The notes below the pieces were generated by a model that saw only the letters and a list, made by a program, of their open reading frames with translations, was not told where the DNA came from and searched no databases. Source: an uncultured Bacteroides sp. (GTDB taxonomy: Bacteria > Bacteroidota > Bacteroidia > Bacteroidales > UBA932). From it: 64,000 nt of DNA. Shown here piece by piece: positions 24,698 to 32,514 of this stretch (the first letter of the stretch is position 1; every line of letters starts with the position of its first letter). The position numbers and the translations under genes were made by a program. The stretch covers positions 38,739 through 102,738 of the forward strand of contig UREV01000005.1 in assembly GCA_900546925.1 (NCBI GenBank). Reading direction: 5' to 3'.

Positions 24698-26224
24698 ATG
24701 GCGGAAAATAGCGTAATCATAATAGGAAGTGGAATCGGGGGACTGGAATGTGCCTTCATTCTCGCGAAACATGGCTATAAAGTGACTGTGCTCGAAAAGG
24801 AGAGAATCCTCGGAGGAAGTTTGCAGACTTTCGTCAGGAAGGGTTCTGACGGGCGGTCGCACACCTTCGATACCGGTTTCCACTATGTCGGGGGACTGGA
24901 GCCTAAGCAGCCGTTATATCCTCTGTTTCAGTATTTTAACCTGCTGGAAGGCCTGCCGTGGAAGAAGCTCGATGAGGACTGTATCGACGAGGTGGCTTTT
25001 GTCAATGCCGATGGCGACGGGGTTTCTGTTTATCCTCATGCTTCAGGTCATAGGCGTTTTGCTGAGCGTCTTGCTGAATATTTCCCTTTAAACAAGAATG
25101 AGCTGGATGCGTATTCCGCTGTGTTGAAGAAGATTGGTGACAAGATGTTCGATGCTTTCCACCCTGATTCGGAGATGTTCGATCTCTTCGGGAAGCCGGC
25201 ATACGATTTCGTGAGGGACACCATTTCGGACCAGCGTCTTCGTGATGTTGTCTGCGGCGCTACCATGAAAATGGAGCTCAACGCTGATACGATGCCTATG
25301 TATGTTTATGCGCAGGCGACCAACTCTTTCATCGACAGTTCCTGGCGACTCGGATATGACAATGATTCAAAACTCGGCGGTGGTATGTTGTTAATAGACA
25401 GGCTTGTACGACAGGTGCGCGCTATGGGCGGAACCATATTGTCAGGTAAGAAGGTCGTGTCTGTGCATGTGTCTGAAGACGGGAATGTCTCAGGCGTGGA
25501 AACAGCTGACGGAGAAGTCTTTACGGCTGATTGGGTCATCTCTGACGTCCATCCTGCTGTCACCATGGATCTTGTGGACAACTGCCGTCAGGTTAAGAAA
25601 GTGTTCAGGAACAGAATTTCCGGACTGAAGAATACTCATGGCATTTTCACGGCGAACATTATCCTGAAGCCGGAGTCGCTGCAGTATATGAACAAGAACC
25701 TTTTCGTGCATCATGATGGCGTGGATCTTTGGCGTCCGGACTCGCGAAAAACAGAAAGCATCATGGTTCATTTCTATCCGCCGGAGAAAGGAAAATATGC
25801 CGAGTCCATGGACGTGCTCAGCATGATGGACTGGGATATGCTCAGTGAATGGGATGGTATGCATTCCGGTACGAGAGGTGCTGATTATGAGGAGATTAAA
25901 AATAGGAAACTGAATGAGTGTCTCGACTTGCTCGAGTTTAGGCTACCAGGTATAAGGCAATGCATCGACAAGGTGTACACGAGTTCGCCTGTGACGTGGC
26001 ATGGTTATACTGCTACACCTGACGGTTCTGCCTATGGCGTGGCTAAAGACTATCACAATCCTCTCCTTACGTTCCTTTCTCCGCGTACCCCTCTGAAGAA
26101 TCTTCTGCTGACGGGACAGAGCCTGAACTTGCATGGCATTCTCGGCGTATCTAAAACAGCAGTAATTACTTGCGGATTTTTGCCGGGCATGGAAAATTTG
26201 GAAAAAGACATTGTCGGATATTAG
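24698..26224 (+). CDS. Phytoene-desaturase-like FAD oxidoreductase
   Basis: The 508-residue protein opens with the FAD-binding motif VIIIGSGIGGLECAFILAKHGYKVTVLEKE followed by GGSLQTF, and has FDTGFHYVGGL, the pattern of CrtI/retinol-saturase-type enzymes. The C-terminal NLLLTGQSLNLHGILGVSKTA is the second flavin-contact region. It would reduce, desaturate or isomerise an unsaturated chain. Such genes occur beside exporters in flexirubin and aryl-polyene loci. It starts one base after the exporter gene. Confidence 0.85.
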   Translation: MAENSVIIIGSGIGGLECAFILAKHGYKVTVLEKERILGGSLQTFVRKGSDGRSHTFDTGFHYVGGLEPKQPLYPLFQYFNLLEGLPWKKLDEDCIDEVAFVNADGDGVSVYPHASGHRRFAERLAEYFPLNKNELDAYSAVLKKIGDKMFDAFHPDSEMFDLFGKPAYDFVRDTISDQRLRDVVCGATMKMELNADTMPMYVYAQATNSFIDSSWRLGYDNDSKLGGGMLLIDRLVRQVRAMGGTILSGKKVVSVHVSEDGNVSGVETADGEVFTADWVISDVHPAVTMDLVDNCRQVKKVFRNRISGLKNTHGIFTANIILKPESLQYMNKNLFVHHDGVDLWRPDSRKTESIMVHFYPPEKGKYAESMDVLSMMDWDMLSEWDGMHSGTRGADYEEIKNRKLNECLDLLEFRLPGIRQCIDKVYTSSPVTWHGYTATPDGSAYGVAKDYHNPLLTFLSPRTPLKNLLLTGQSLNLHGILGVSKTAVITCGFLPGMENLEKDIVGY

Positions 26225-26243
26225 AATATAAACATTGATAAAT

Positions 26244-26972
26244 ATGAAAACAGCATTGGTCACAGGCGGAAGCCGCGGAATCGGAAAGGCGATTTGCGTA
26301 CGACTGGCCGCCGAAGGTTATCACATCATAATTAATTACGTGTCGAATGACGAGGCAGCTCAGAAGACTCTCGAAGAGGTGATTGCAGCCGGCGGAACTG
26401 GCGAGCTCATGAAGTTCGATGTCAGTGATCACGAGGCTACCGTATCTGCGGTTAAAGCTTGGCAATCCGCTCATCCTGAGGAGTTTATAGAGGTTCTTGT
26501 GAATAATGCAGGTATCCGTCGCGATAATCTTTTGCTCTGGATGGAGCAGGAGGACTGGTTCAAGGTCATGAAGACGAATCTGGACAGTTTCTACAATGTC
26601 ACACGTCCGGTGCTCCAGCCGATGGTGGTCCACAAGCGCGGCCGCATCATAAACATGGCGTCACTCTCGGGCAAGAAAGGCCTGCCGGGCCAGACCAATT
26701 ACTCTGCCGCCAAGGGCGGAATCATCGCCGCGACCAAGGCTCTCTCCCAGGAGGTCGCTGCCAGAAAGGTTACTGTCAATGCCGTTGCGCCTGGATTTAT
26801 CCGTACTGATATGGTGGAGGGGCTCGACGAGGCTGAACTTAAGAAGACTATTCCGGCGAAGAGATTCGGTGAGCCTGAGGAGGTTGCGGAACTCGTGGCT
26901 TTCCTCGTTTCGGATAAGGCGGCTTATATTACAGGACAGACGATTTCTATAAACGGAGGTCTTTATGAATAG
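26244..26972 (+). CDS. 3-oxoacyl-[ACP] reductase (FabG-like)
   Basis: This short-chain dehydrogenase of 242 residues has the NADP motif TGGSRGIGKAIC, the NNAGIRRD segment and the Ser-Tyr-Lys triad in MASLSGKKGLPGQTNYSAAKGG. The C-terminus DKAAYITGQTISINGGLYE is the FabG signature. The ATG at 26244 is preferred to an in-frame TTG at 26235. It supplies the reductive step of the cluster's elongation cycle. It overlaps the LolA-like gene by 8 bp. Confidence 0.92.
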   Translation: MKTALVTGGSRGIGKAICVRLAAEGYHIIINYVSNDEAAQKTLEEVIAAGGTGELMKFDVSDHEATVSAVKAWQSAHPEEFIEVLVNNAGIRRDNLLLWMEQEDWFKVMKTNLDSFYNVTRPVLQPMVVHKRGRIINMASLSGKKGLPGQTNYSAAKGGIIAATKALSQEVAARKVTVNAVAPGFIRTDMVEGLDEAELKKTIPAKRFGEPEEVAELVAFLVSDKAAYITGQTISINGGLYE

Positions 26973-27702
26973 GTTTTTTGCTTTGTTGTCGGCTTTGGTT
27001 ATTTGTGCCGGAGGTGCGTCATCTGCTATAGCTGGGGTTAATTCCTTTGCGGACCGCAGCGATGTTGTCGCTTCTTTCGCGACTGTTGGAGCCGGGATTT
27101 CTCTGGAGTCTTGTCTTGTGGGAGAAGCTGCTCCCGCTCCTGCTGCAGGTCTTGTTAAGAAGATTACTGCTGCCAATGCTTCTGTAAAGAATATTGAGAG
27201 TGGTTTTGTGCAGACCAAGACGCTTAAGGCTTCGGGCAAGAAGATCGTTTCTGAAGGTACTTTGTATTTCGCCAATGACGGTCGTCTTTCGATGAAGTAC
27301 AGTAAGCCGGCTGGTGAACTTCTCGTGGTCAATGGCAATAAGTTCCACATGAACAAGGGTGGCAAGTCGTCGACTTTCGACACGTCCAAGAACCAGATGA
27401 TGGGAAGCCTCGCAAAGACATTGACAGGATGTATAAAGGGTTGTCCTCAGCAGGTGGCGACAGATAATGGGGCTGAGATTTCGGAGGCGGAAACAGCTGA
27501 AGGATATGTAGTTACGCTTACGGCCGGCGCAGGTGCGAAACGTGGTTACAGTAAGATTGTCCTCGTGTACAGGAAGTCGGATTGCGTGCTCACAAAGATG
27601 ACGATGGAGGAGGTTTCCGGCATCGCGACCGTATACGAAATGAAAGGCATCAAGAAGAACACTTCTTTTCCTGAAGATGTGTTCCGTGTGCCTGGGAAGT
27701 AA
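26965..27702 (+). CDS. LolA-like outer-membrane lipoprotein carrier protein
   Basis: The 245-residue protein has a Sec signal peptide (MNRFFALLSALVICAGGASSAIAG), then a low-complexity stretch, then a LolA-like fold: VKNIESGFVQTKTLKASGKKIVSEGTLYF and GRLSMKYSKPAGELLVVNGNKF. Four cysteines are scattered in the mature chain. LolA-like proteins accompany MMPL exporters in aryl-polyene clusters and are proposed to carry the product through the periplasm. It is the last gene of the run. Confidence 0.85.
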   Translation: MNRFFALLSALVICAGGASSAIAGVNSFADRSDVVASFATVGAGISLESCLVGEAAPAPAAGLVKKITAANASVKNIESGFVQTKTLKASGKKIVSEGTLYFANDGRLSMKYSKPAGELLVVNGNKFHMNKGGKSSTFDTSKNQMMGSLAKTLTGCIKGCPQQVATDNGAEISEAETAEGYVVTLTAGAGAKRGYSKIVLVYRKSDCVLTKMTMEEVSGIATVYEMKGIKKNTSFPEDVFRVPGK

Positions 27703-27726
27703 TTGTTTCGCGCTTGCGGGACCGAT

Positions 27727-28671
27727 TTATTCCGTAGCCTTTTCTCCGTACAGCTGATACTGTCTTGGGGAGCATCCGGCTGCGGATTTGAAGTATTTGC
27801 AGAAGAAGGAAGAGTTCGGGAAGTTGAGTTTGTCACTGACTTGCTGCACTGTGTAGTCTTTCGATATCAGCATTACTTTGGCTTCGAGAATAACATTTTC
27901 CTTTATGACGTCGCCAGGTTTTTTGCCGAGCATTTCGGTCATGATTCTGGCGAAGTATTTCGGTGAGAGGAAGCAGCGGTCGGCGTAGAAGGCTACGCTT
28001 CTTTCTTTATTGCAGTAGGTGTGAACGTCGTTCAGGAATTTGAGGACGAGGTCTTTTTTTCTGGACAGTGTTACGCCTTCGTCTGACATTCCTAATCTCA
28101 TTATGGTGGAGTTTATCATCGGGAGTGTCATGTGGATGAATCCGATGAGTGTGTCCAGTACGTATTTCTTGTCTACGGATGCGGAGCATTGGCGGAATGA
28201 CTTGTACAATCTTACAAATTCGTCACATTCTTCGTCTGTAAGTGTCAGTTTAGCAGGGCCTTCCTGTTTCATCAGCCATTTTCGCAGGTCTTCGCTGGAT
28301 TTCATGGGGGATTTCCCCAGGAAGTCCATGGCGACTGCGCAGACGATGATTTTCGAGTCTACGTCCATCTCCATTTTTTCTGCGATGAATCCCGGCATGG
28401 CTAACAGGAAGTCGTTTTTTTGCAGGTGGTAGTCTTTCTGGTTGAGTCTCAAGTCGACTGAGCCGTCTACACACACTATGGTGATTCCCATCATGATTTT
28501 GATTGGGAATTTGTTTTCTACTGGGGCGCCGATGCGTTTGTCGTCTTCCCAGGTGTCCAACAGATTATCGTCGATAATGACGATTTTGTCTACGCTAAGT
28601 GCGTGTGAGGAGGTCGGAAGCATTCCTAAGCGGATCTGCGGTAGCGTATGTGTATTGTTGTCCATAACCAT
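27727..28671 (-). CDS. AraC-family transcriptional regulator
   Basis: The C-terminal part (about 220-315) is a double helix-turn-helix DNA-binding domain, with VAFYADRCFLSPKYFARIMTEMLGKKPGDVIKE and VQQVSDKLNFPNSSFFCKYFKSAAGCSPRQY. The N-terminal part holds a cupin-like sensor region. The frame is open to ATG 28704, but a TATATTTG promoter-like word (plus 28692-28699) overlaps those first codons, so ATG 28671 or 28665 (MDNNTHTL) is more likely. It converges on the acyl-chain cluster with 24 bases between stops and is a candidate regulator of it, though this is unproven. Confidence 0.88.
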   Translation of the reverse strand: MVMDNNTHTLPQIRLGMLPTSSHALSVDKIVIIDDNLLDTWEDDKRIGAPVENKFPIKIMMGITIVCVDGSVDLRLNQKDYHLQKNDFLLAMPGFIAEKMEMDVDSKIIVCAVAMDFLGKSPMKSSEDLRKWLMKQEGPAKLTLTDEECDEFVRLYKSFRQCSASVDKKYVLDTLIGFIHMTLPMINSTIMRLGMSDEGVTLSRKKDLVLKFLNDVHTYCNKERSVAFYADRCFLSPKYFARIMTEMLGKKPGDVIKENVILEAKVMLISKDYTVQQVSDKLNFPNSSFFCKYFKSAAGCSPRQYQLYGEKATE

Positions 28672-28772
28672 TTCAAGTTCGATGCAAACCTCAAATATAG
28701 TCATTATTTTGGTATATATGCGATATTAGGGCTGCGTTTTTCACAGTGGTGACACATGTCTCTGGCTTGAAT

Positions 28773-28861
28773 ATTGTCTTATACTGCCGGAATGTGGCTT
28801 TCCAGCTCTTTACCCACACGTGATTCCTGGTTCAGTCGTGAACATTGTCTTATACTGCCGG
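28773..28861 (+). repeat. 18-bp direct repeat pair
   Basis: ATTGTCTTATACTGCCGG occurs at 28773-28790 and again at 28844-28861, an exact repeat with a 71-bp period. The second copy abuts the 13-bp inverted repeat that starts at 28860. Confidence 0.8.
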
Positions 28862-28975
28862 CGAGAGGAGGTCCTACCGGAGACCTTCGCTTCGCTCATC
28901 CCTCCGGCGTTGCCGGCGCCTCCCATTTACGAGGTCATGGGTGACCACGGGTCCCCGGCAGAACCTCCTCTCGCC
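28860..28975. repeat. 13-bp inverted repeat enclosing 90 bp
   Basis: GGCGAGAGGAGGT at 28860-28872 is exactly inverted as ACCTCCTCTCGCC at 28963-28975. The interior is GC-rich with further small palindromes (gccggcgcc). It could be ends of a miniature mobile element or the stem of a structured RNA. Confidence 0.7.
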
Positions 28976-28976
28976 T

Positions 28977-29115
28977 CTGCGGCGACATGGTAGCCGCCGG
29001 CGGTCAGTGCCCGCTCGCTCAGGTGCTTCGCAATTCGCTCTTCGGGCACCGCCGCCGTTCGGCTACGTGACGTGAGCGTTAACGTAGATTCTGAGTTTCG
29101 GACCAGCCTTTTATT
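28977..29115 (+). repeat. 139-bp repeat, copy A
   Basis: This segment recurs at 29571-29709 with the same length and, by eye, a single base change. The arms around GTAGCCGCCGGCGGT and the inverted GGGCACCGCCGCCGTTCGGCTAC can pair as an imperfect stem of about 24 bases around a loop containing gctcaggtgcttcgcaattc. Confidence 0.85.
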
Positions 29116-29137
29116 GGCTGCTTGATTTGTCCATGAT

Positions 29138-29528
29138 AAAACGTTTTCTGCCGGATAAACTGCTCAAAATAAACGTTTTGTCCGGTAATAGGCCGATCGC
29201 CCGGACAAATATGCTTAATCGCCTCTGACATTGTAGCCGTAGCCGTGGTAGCCGCCGGCGGTCAGTGCCCGTTCGCTCAGGTGCTTCGCAATTCGCTCTC
29301 TGGGCACCGCCGCCGTTCGGCTACGTGACGATATCTGAAGAGCATAACGTTGCGACAGCGGCAGGAGGCGGAACTCAGGATGCGAATTGCGCAGCACCTG
29401 AGCGGATGAGTCCGACCTACTGCCGCCACAATGTTTATCACACAGACTCTAAAATTTTGTACCGCCTAAAACGTTTTCTCTGTACAAAACGCAAAATTTG
29501 AAGCCCTTCGTGCAGCTTAAAACGTTTT
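29138..29528. repeat. Four AAAACGTTTT-type palindromes
   Basis: AAAACGTTTT occurs at 29138-29147, 29468-29477 and 29519-29528, and TAAACGTTTT at 29170-29179. The third is flanked by TTTTGTAC and GTACAAAA arms. Between the first pair and copy B lies the hairpin TTTGTCCGG / CCGGACAAA. They may be protein-binding sites or ends of small elements. Confidence 0.65.
29246..29330 (+). repeat. Hairpin repeat, copy B (85 bp, shortened)
   Basis: This copy matches the internal 85 bases of copies A and C (from TGGTAGCCGCC to CTACGTGACG), with a small change in the loop (ctctctggg instead of ctcttcggg). It lacks the 3' 45 bases of the long copies. Confidence 0.8.
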
Positions 29529-29570
29529 CTTGGTACCATTTGCACCGAAGGCCTTCACTCATCTCATCTC

Positions 29571-29709
29571 CTGCGGCGACATGGTAGCCGCCGGCGGTCA
29601 GTGCCCGTTCGCTCAGGTGCTTCGCAATTCGCTCTTCGGGCACCGCCGCCGTTCGGCTACGTGACGTGAGCGTTAACGTAGATTCTGAGTTTCGGACCAG
29701 CCTTTTATT
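29571..29709 (+). repeat. 139-bp repeat, copy C
   Basis: This is almost identical to copy A (28977-29115), differing at one visible position (cccgttcgct versus cccgctcgct). It ends 43 bases before the antitoxin start, so the toxin-antitoxin promoter lies immediately beyond the repeat. Confidence 0.85.
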
Positions 29710-29715
29710 TGCCCC

Positions 29716-29746
29716 TTGCATTAATGCGTTTCTCTTTTTATCTTTG
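29716..29746 (+). promoter_or_regulatory. Promoter of the AbiE-like antitoxin
   Basis: TATCTTTG (29739-29746) matches the -7 consensus, with TTG at 29716-29718 at the -33 distance. Its end is only five bases before the ATG at 29752, so the mRNA would be nearly leaderless. Confidence 0.5.
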
Positions 29747-29751
29747 CTTTC

Positions 29752-30057
29752 ATGAGTGATAGAGACTACATAAATTCATTCTCCGATTACCTGTTCTGGG
29801 ATGTGGAAAAAGATTCCGTTGACTTGGAATCTAATGCTGCATTTATCGTGCGTCGCGTTCTGGAATTAGGTCAGTATAAGGACTGGAAATTACTGGTTAG
29901 TAGGTATGGGATCCCAATGATAGCTCATATTGCCCAGAACTTACGGACCTTAGATCCTAAGGCTCTTTCATTTATTTCTGCAGTATCATCTACTCCAAAA
30001 GAATCATTCAGATGTTACACTATGAAACAATCCATCCAGACACACTGGAACTACTAA
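29752..30057 (+). CDS. DUF6922-type antitoxin of an AbiE-like toxin-antitoxin pair
   Basis: The 101-residue protein matches the DUF6922 pattern common in Bacteroidales: FSDYLFWDVEKDSVDLESNAAFIVRRVLELG at the start and FRCYTMKQSIQTHWNY at the end. Such genes lie directly before nucleotidyltransferase toxins of the AbiEii/AbiGii family, as here. The frame looks complete and overlaps the toxin remnant by 46 bp. With the toxin damaged, this gene may be a leftover. Confidence 0.8.
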   Translation: MSDRDYINSFSDYLFWDVEKDSVDLESNAAFIVRRVLELGQYKDWKLLVSRYGIPMIAHIAQNLRTLDPKALSFISAVSSTPKESFRCYTMKQSIQTHWNY

Positions 30058-30266
30058 TAAAGATTCAATCCTTGGAGATGTTTAGGGACTTGAGACTTGT
30101 AGGAGGGACAGCTCTTGCTCTTCAATTGGGCCATAGGGTTTCAATTGACCTCAATCTTTTTGGAAATATAGAGGCTTCGTTGGATGAAATCTCAACTGAA
30201 TTCTCTTCATTTGCTTCGGTCTCTCCTTTGTCGTCATCCAAAATGATGAGATTCTTGACTGAGTAG
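30012..30266 (+). pseudogene. AbiEii/AbiGii-type nucleotidyltransferase toxin, truncated remnant
   Basis: Only 84 residues remain of a protein usually over 200 long. The start MLHYETIHPDTLELLIKIQ and the nucleotidyltransferase motif LVGGTALALQLGHRVSIDLNLFG are clear. The normal D-x-D pair of the metal site reads D-L-N, so the second aspartate is lost. The frame ends at TAG 30264-30266, and the downstream M20 gene begins 14 bases later, so the C-terminal two thirds are deleted. It is almost certainly inactive. Confidence 0.8.
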
Positions 30267-30280
30267 AAAACAACACGGAT

Positions 30281-31492
30281 ATGAATTTGGAGTTTTTTAG
30301 ACGGATGCTGGAAATGGAGTCTACGAGCGGAACTGAGAGGGAGTTTGCTGAGTTTTTGTGGGAGAATGTTCGGGCCGATTTCCGTGAAAGATATGAAGTT
30401 GGTGACGGTACGCTGAACCTGCTTTTCAAGTGGGGCGAAGGCGAGCCGCAGATATATCTCTGTTCTCATATGGATACTGTACCTCCTTATATATCACCGA
30501 CTTTCAGAGATATAAAAGCTGGTGATGCGCTACCTGACGGGAAAATTGCTGAGCAAGATGATATCCTCATAACGGGCCGCGGCTCATGTGACGCGAAAGG
30601 GCAGATTTTCGCCATGCTCGAAGCATGTTTATCAGTGGATGCGGAACGCGCAAATGCTACCTCGGGACTTGCTACATGCAATCCGCATCTAGACGGAAAA
30701 TCGTCCGACCGCATATCTTTGCGCGATCTGCCTCCTCAAGAGATTGACTCTCAGAATGAAAGACCCGAACTCGAAAACTTGACCATGTCAGATGACCGAA
30801 AGCCCGCCTTCGCCCTGCTGCTGCTTTCAGGCGAAGAAACAGGTTCTTACGGCGCTAAAGCATACACCCGCGACTGCTCGGGCGGAAAATGGCTGGTCGT
30901 GGGGGAACCTACTGACAATAAGATGGTTACGGCTTCCAAAGGCACCAAATCCTTCGGCCTGACCATAAAAGGCAAACCATGCCACTCCGGCTATCCCGAA
31001 CTCGGCACCAGCGCTGTCGACAAATTTGTGGGTTTTGTCAATGCCCTCAGACAGGTGGATTTTCCGGTGGACCCGACACTCGGTCCGACCACATGGAACA
31101 TCGGCAAACTTATATCCGATAATCCGCAGAATATCCTAAGCCCCGAGTTGAAATTCCGTATCTACTTCAGAACCACCTTCTTGACCGATGATATGGTCAC
31201 GGAATGGATGCGTGACACAGCAAAGGAACATGGATATATATTGGAAGAATACGGCGGCGACACACCTATGCGCTATGACACATTGGACAATTTCGAGACC
31301 ATGCCGGTAGCGTTTGGCAGCGACACTCCGCGAATGACGAAATTTATTCACCGCTCCCTCTGCGGCCCTGGCTCCATCTTTGTGGCACATACCCCTGACG
31401 AGTACATCCTCAAAAGTGATCTCGACAAGGCCATCGCCCAATATCGCCTTATGATTTACTCAAGTTTCGCAAGTGCGAAACACCTCTTTTAG
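30281..31492 (+). CDS. dapE: M20-family metallopeptidase, probable succinyl-diaminopimelate desuccinylase
   Basis: The 403-residue enzyme has the M20 di-zinc ligands in CSHMDTVPP, GRGSCDAKGQ, SGEETGSYGAKAY and the C-terminal FVAHTPDEYI, plus a dimerisation domain with KGKPCHSGYPELG. M20 enzymes include DapE, ArgE and carboxypeptidases. Position before dapB-dapA-dapD-dapF, and dapD's need for a desuccinylase, favour DapE. Residues about 122-172 form an unusual polar insertion between the second and third zinc-ligand motifs. The last codons overlap a hairpin repeat at 31464-31500. Confidence 0.75.
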   Translation: MNLEFFRRMLEMESTSGTEREFAEFLWENVRADFRERYEVGDGTLNLLFKWGEGEPQIYLCSHMDTVPPYISPTFRDIKAGDALPDGKIAEQDDILITGRGSCDAKGQIFAMLEACLSVDAERANATSGLATCNPHLDGKSSDRISLRDLPPQEIDSQNERPELENLTMSDDRKPAFALLLLSGEETGSYGAKAYTRDCSGGKWLVVGEPTDNKMVTASKGTKSFGLTIKGKPCHSGYPELGTSAVDKFVGFVNALRQVDFPVDPTLGPTTWNIGKLISDNPQNILSPELKFRIYFRTTFLTDDMVTEWMRDTAKEHGYILEEYGGDTPMRYDTLDNFETMPVAFGSDTPRMTKFIHRSLCGPGSIFVAHTPDEYILKSDLDKAIAQYRLMIYSSFASAKHLF

Positions 31493-31500
31493 AGCCCGAG
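31464..31500 (+). repeat. TTTCGC-hairpin repeat, copy 1
   Basis: GTTTCGCAAGTGCGAAACACC followed by TCTTTTAGAGCCCGAG forms a TTTCGC/GCGAAA hairpin across the M20 stop codon. A near copy lies after dapB at 32315-32351. Confidence 0.7.
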
Positions 31501-31547
31501 TGACAAAAACATCGCCTGGCGCGAAGCGGATATTGGCCGAAAAAGTT

Positions 31548-31555
31548 TATCTTTG
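31548..31555 (+). promoter_or_regulatory. -7 element upstream of dapB
   Basis: TATCTTTG fits TAnnTTTG and lies 22 bases before the dapB ATG at 31578. No clear -33 TTTG is present. Confidence 0.45.
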
Positions 31556-31577
31556 TGTAACATAGTTGGACTATAGT

Positions 31578-32309
31578 ATGAAAATTTTTATAAGCGGATA
31601 CGGAAGAATGGGCAGGATGGTAGAAAAAGTCCTGACTGATAAAGGAATAGAATGCGCCGGAAAGAGCGAAGACGTACAATCTGCAGACACGGCCGTCACG
31701 AAAGACAGCATCTGCATTGACTTTACCGTCCCGGACGCATTCCGCGCAAACTACAAATTCATCGCTGAAAACTTCAAGGCAGCCGTCGTCGGCACCACCG
31801 GTTGGTACGATATCGCCGACGAAGTCTTCGCGTACTTCGAAAAATGCCGCACCCCACTCATCTGGGCCTCCAATTTTTCTGTTGGGGTCAATGTCTTTAC
31901 GGCAGCAGTGGATCTCGCTTCCAGCCTCCTGGCCAAGGCAGGCGGATATGCCCCATACATAGTCGAAAAACACCATTGCCATAAACTCGATGCCCCAAGC
32001 GGCACCGCCAAAACATTGGCAGCAGTAGTAGACAAAAATATGGGCATTAAACCTGACGTGGCCTCAGTCCGTGTCGGAGAAATCGCCGGAATCCATACTG
32101 TCGGATTCGAGGGTGGATGCGACAGAATAACCATGGAACACGAAGCCTTCTCCAGACAGGGCTTTGCAGAAGGTGCAGTGATGGCGGCAGGCATGGCTGA
32201 TGCACAGGCTGAAGAAACCCTTGCCGGACAAGATGGTGTCAATCCTCAAGGAACACCGAAACCGATGGTCCACGAGTTTAAAGAATTATTCATCGGAACG
32301 CTTAAGTAA
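31578..32309 (+). CDS. dapB: 4-hydroxy-tetrahydrodipicolinate reductase
   Basis: This enzyme reduces the DapA product to tetrahydrodipicolinate in diaminopimelate/lysine synthesis. The 243-residue product has the nucleotide-binding SGYGRMGRMVEKVL, the GTTGW segment, and the catalytic EKHHCHKLDAPSGTA with its His-His and Lys. The C-terminal PMVHEFKELFIGTLK is short. ATG 31578 is chosen over an in-frame TTG 31566. Confidence 0.95.
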   Translation: MKIFISGYGRMGRMVEKVLTDKGIECAGKSEDVQSADTAVTKDSICIDFTVPDAFRANYKFIAENFKAAVVGTTGWYDIADEVFAYFEKCRTPLIWASNFSVGVNVFTAAVDLASSLLAKAGGYAPYIVEKHHCHKLDAPSGTAKTLAAVVDKNMGIKPDVASVRVGEIAGIHTVGFEGGCDRITMEHEAFSRQGFAEGAVMAAGMADAQAEETLAGQDGVNPQGTPKPMVHEFKELFIGTLK

Positions 32310-32314
32310 CTCAC

Positions 32315-32351
32315 GTTTCGCGAGCGCGAAACACCGCTTTTATAGCCGGAG
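32315..32351 (+). repeat. TTTCGC-hairpin repeat, copy 2
   Basis: GTTTCGCGAGCGCGAAACACC then GCTTTTATAGCCGGAG matches copy 1 at about 31 of 37 positions. It lies just after the dapB stop. A related half-site (TGTTTCGCGCTTGC) follows the LolA-like gene at 27704-27717. Confidence 0.7.
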
Positions 32352-32514
32352 AGGGCGAAAGCAACTCTTTTCCCCGAGACCCAGGATTTAGGATGAGGGT
32401 AACGTGCACGTAAAACAGTGCGTGGGGCTTAAAGCCTTCGAACGAGTGATAACCCTCAAACAAGCGCTTGCGCTCAGCAAGTTATTTTTTAATGATTACT
32501 TAAATAGAATAACA

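Larger units (their letters stand above)
28672..29751. other. Non-coding, repeat-rich region of about 1 kb
   Basis: No open frame here has protein character; apparent ones of 60-90 residues are translations of the GC-rich repeats. The region holds an 18-bp direct repeat, a 13-bp inverted repeat, three copies of an 85-139 bp hairpin-forming repeat and four AAAACGTTTT-type palindromes, listed separately. It separates the AraC gene from a decayed toxin-antitoxin pair, so it may be a site of past insertions. Confidence 0.7.

Noticed and set aside
29215..29721. Short minus-strand frames with SRSRTAAVPxERIAKHLSERALTAGGYH repeated
   Set aside because: They are translations of the hairpin repeat copies; the same words appear because the DNA is repeated, and no start signals or protein features support genes.
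28672..29751. CRISPR array
   Set aside because: There are only three long repeats with unequal spacing and lengths, no short direct-repeat/spacer regularity and no cas genes.
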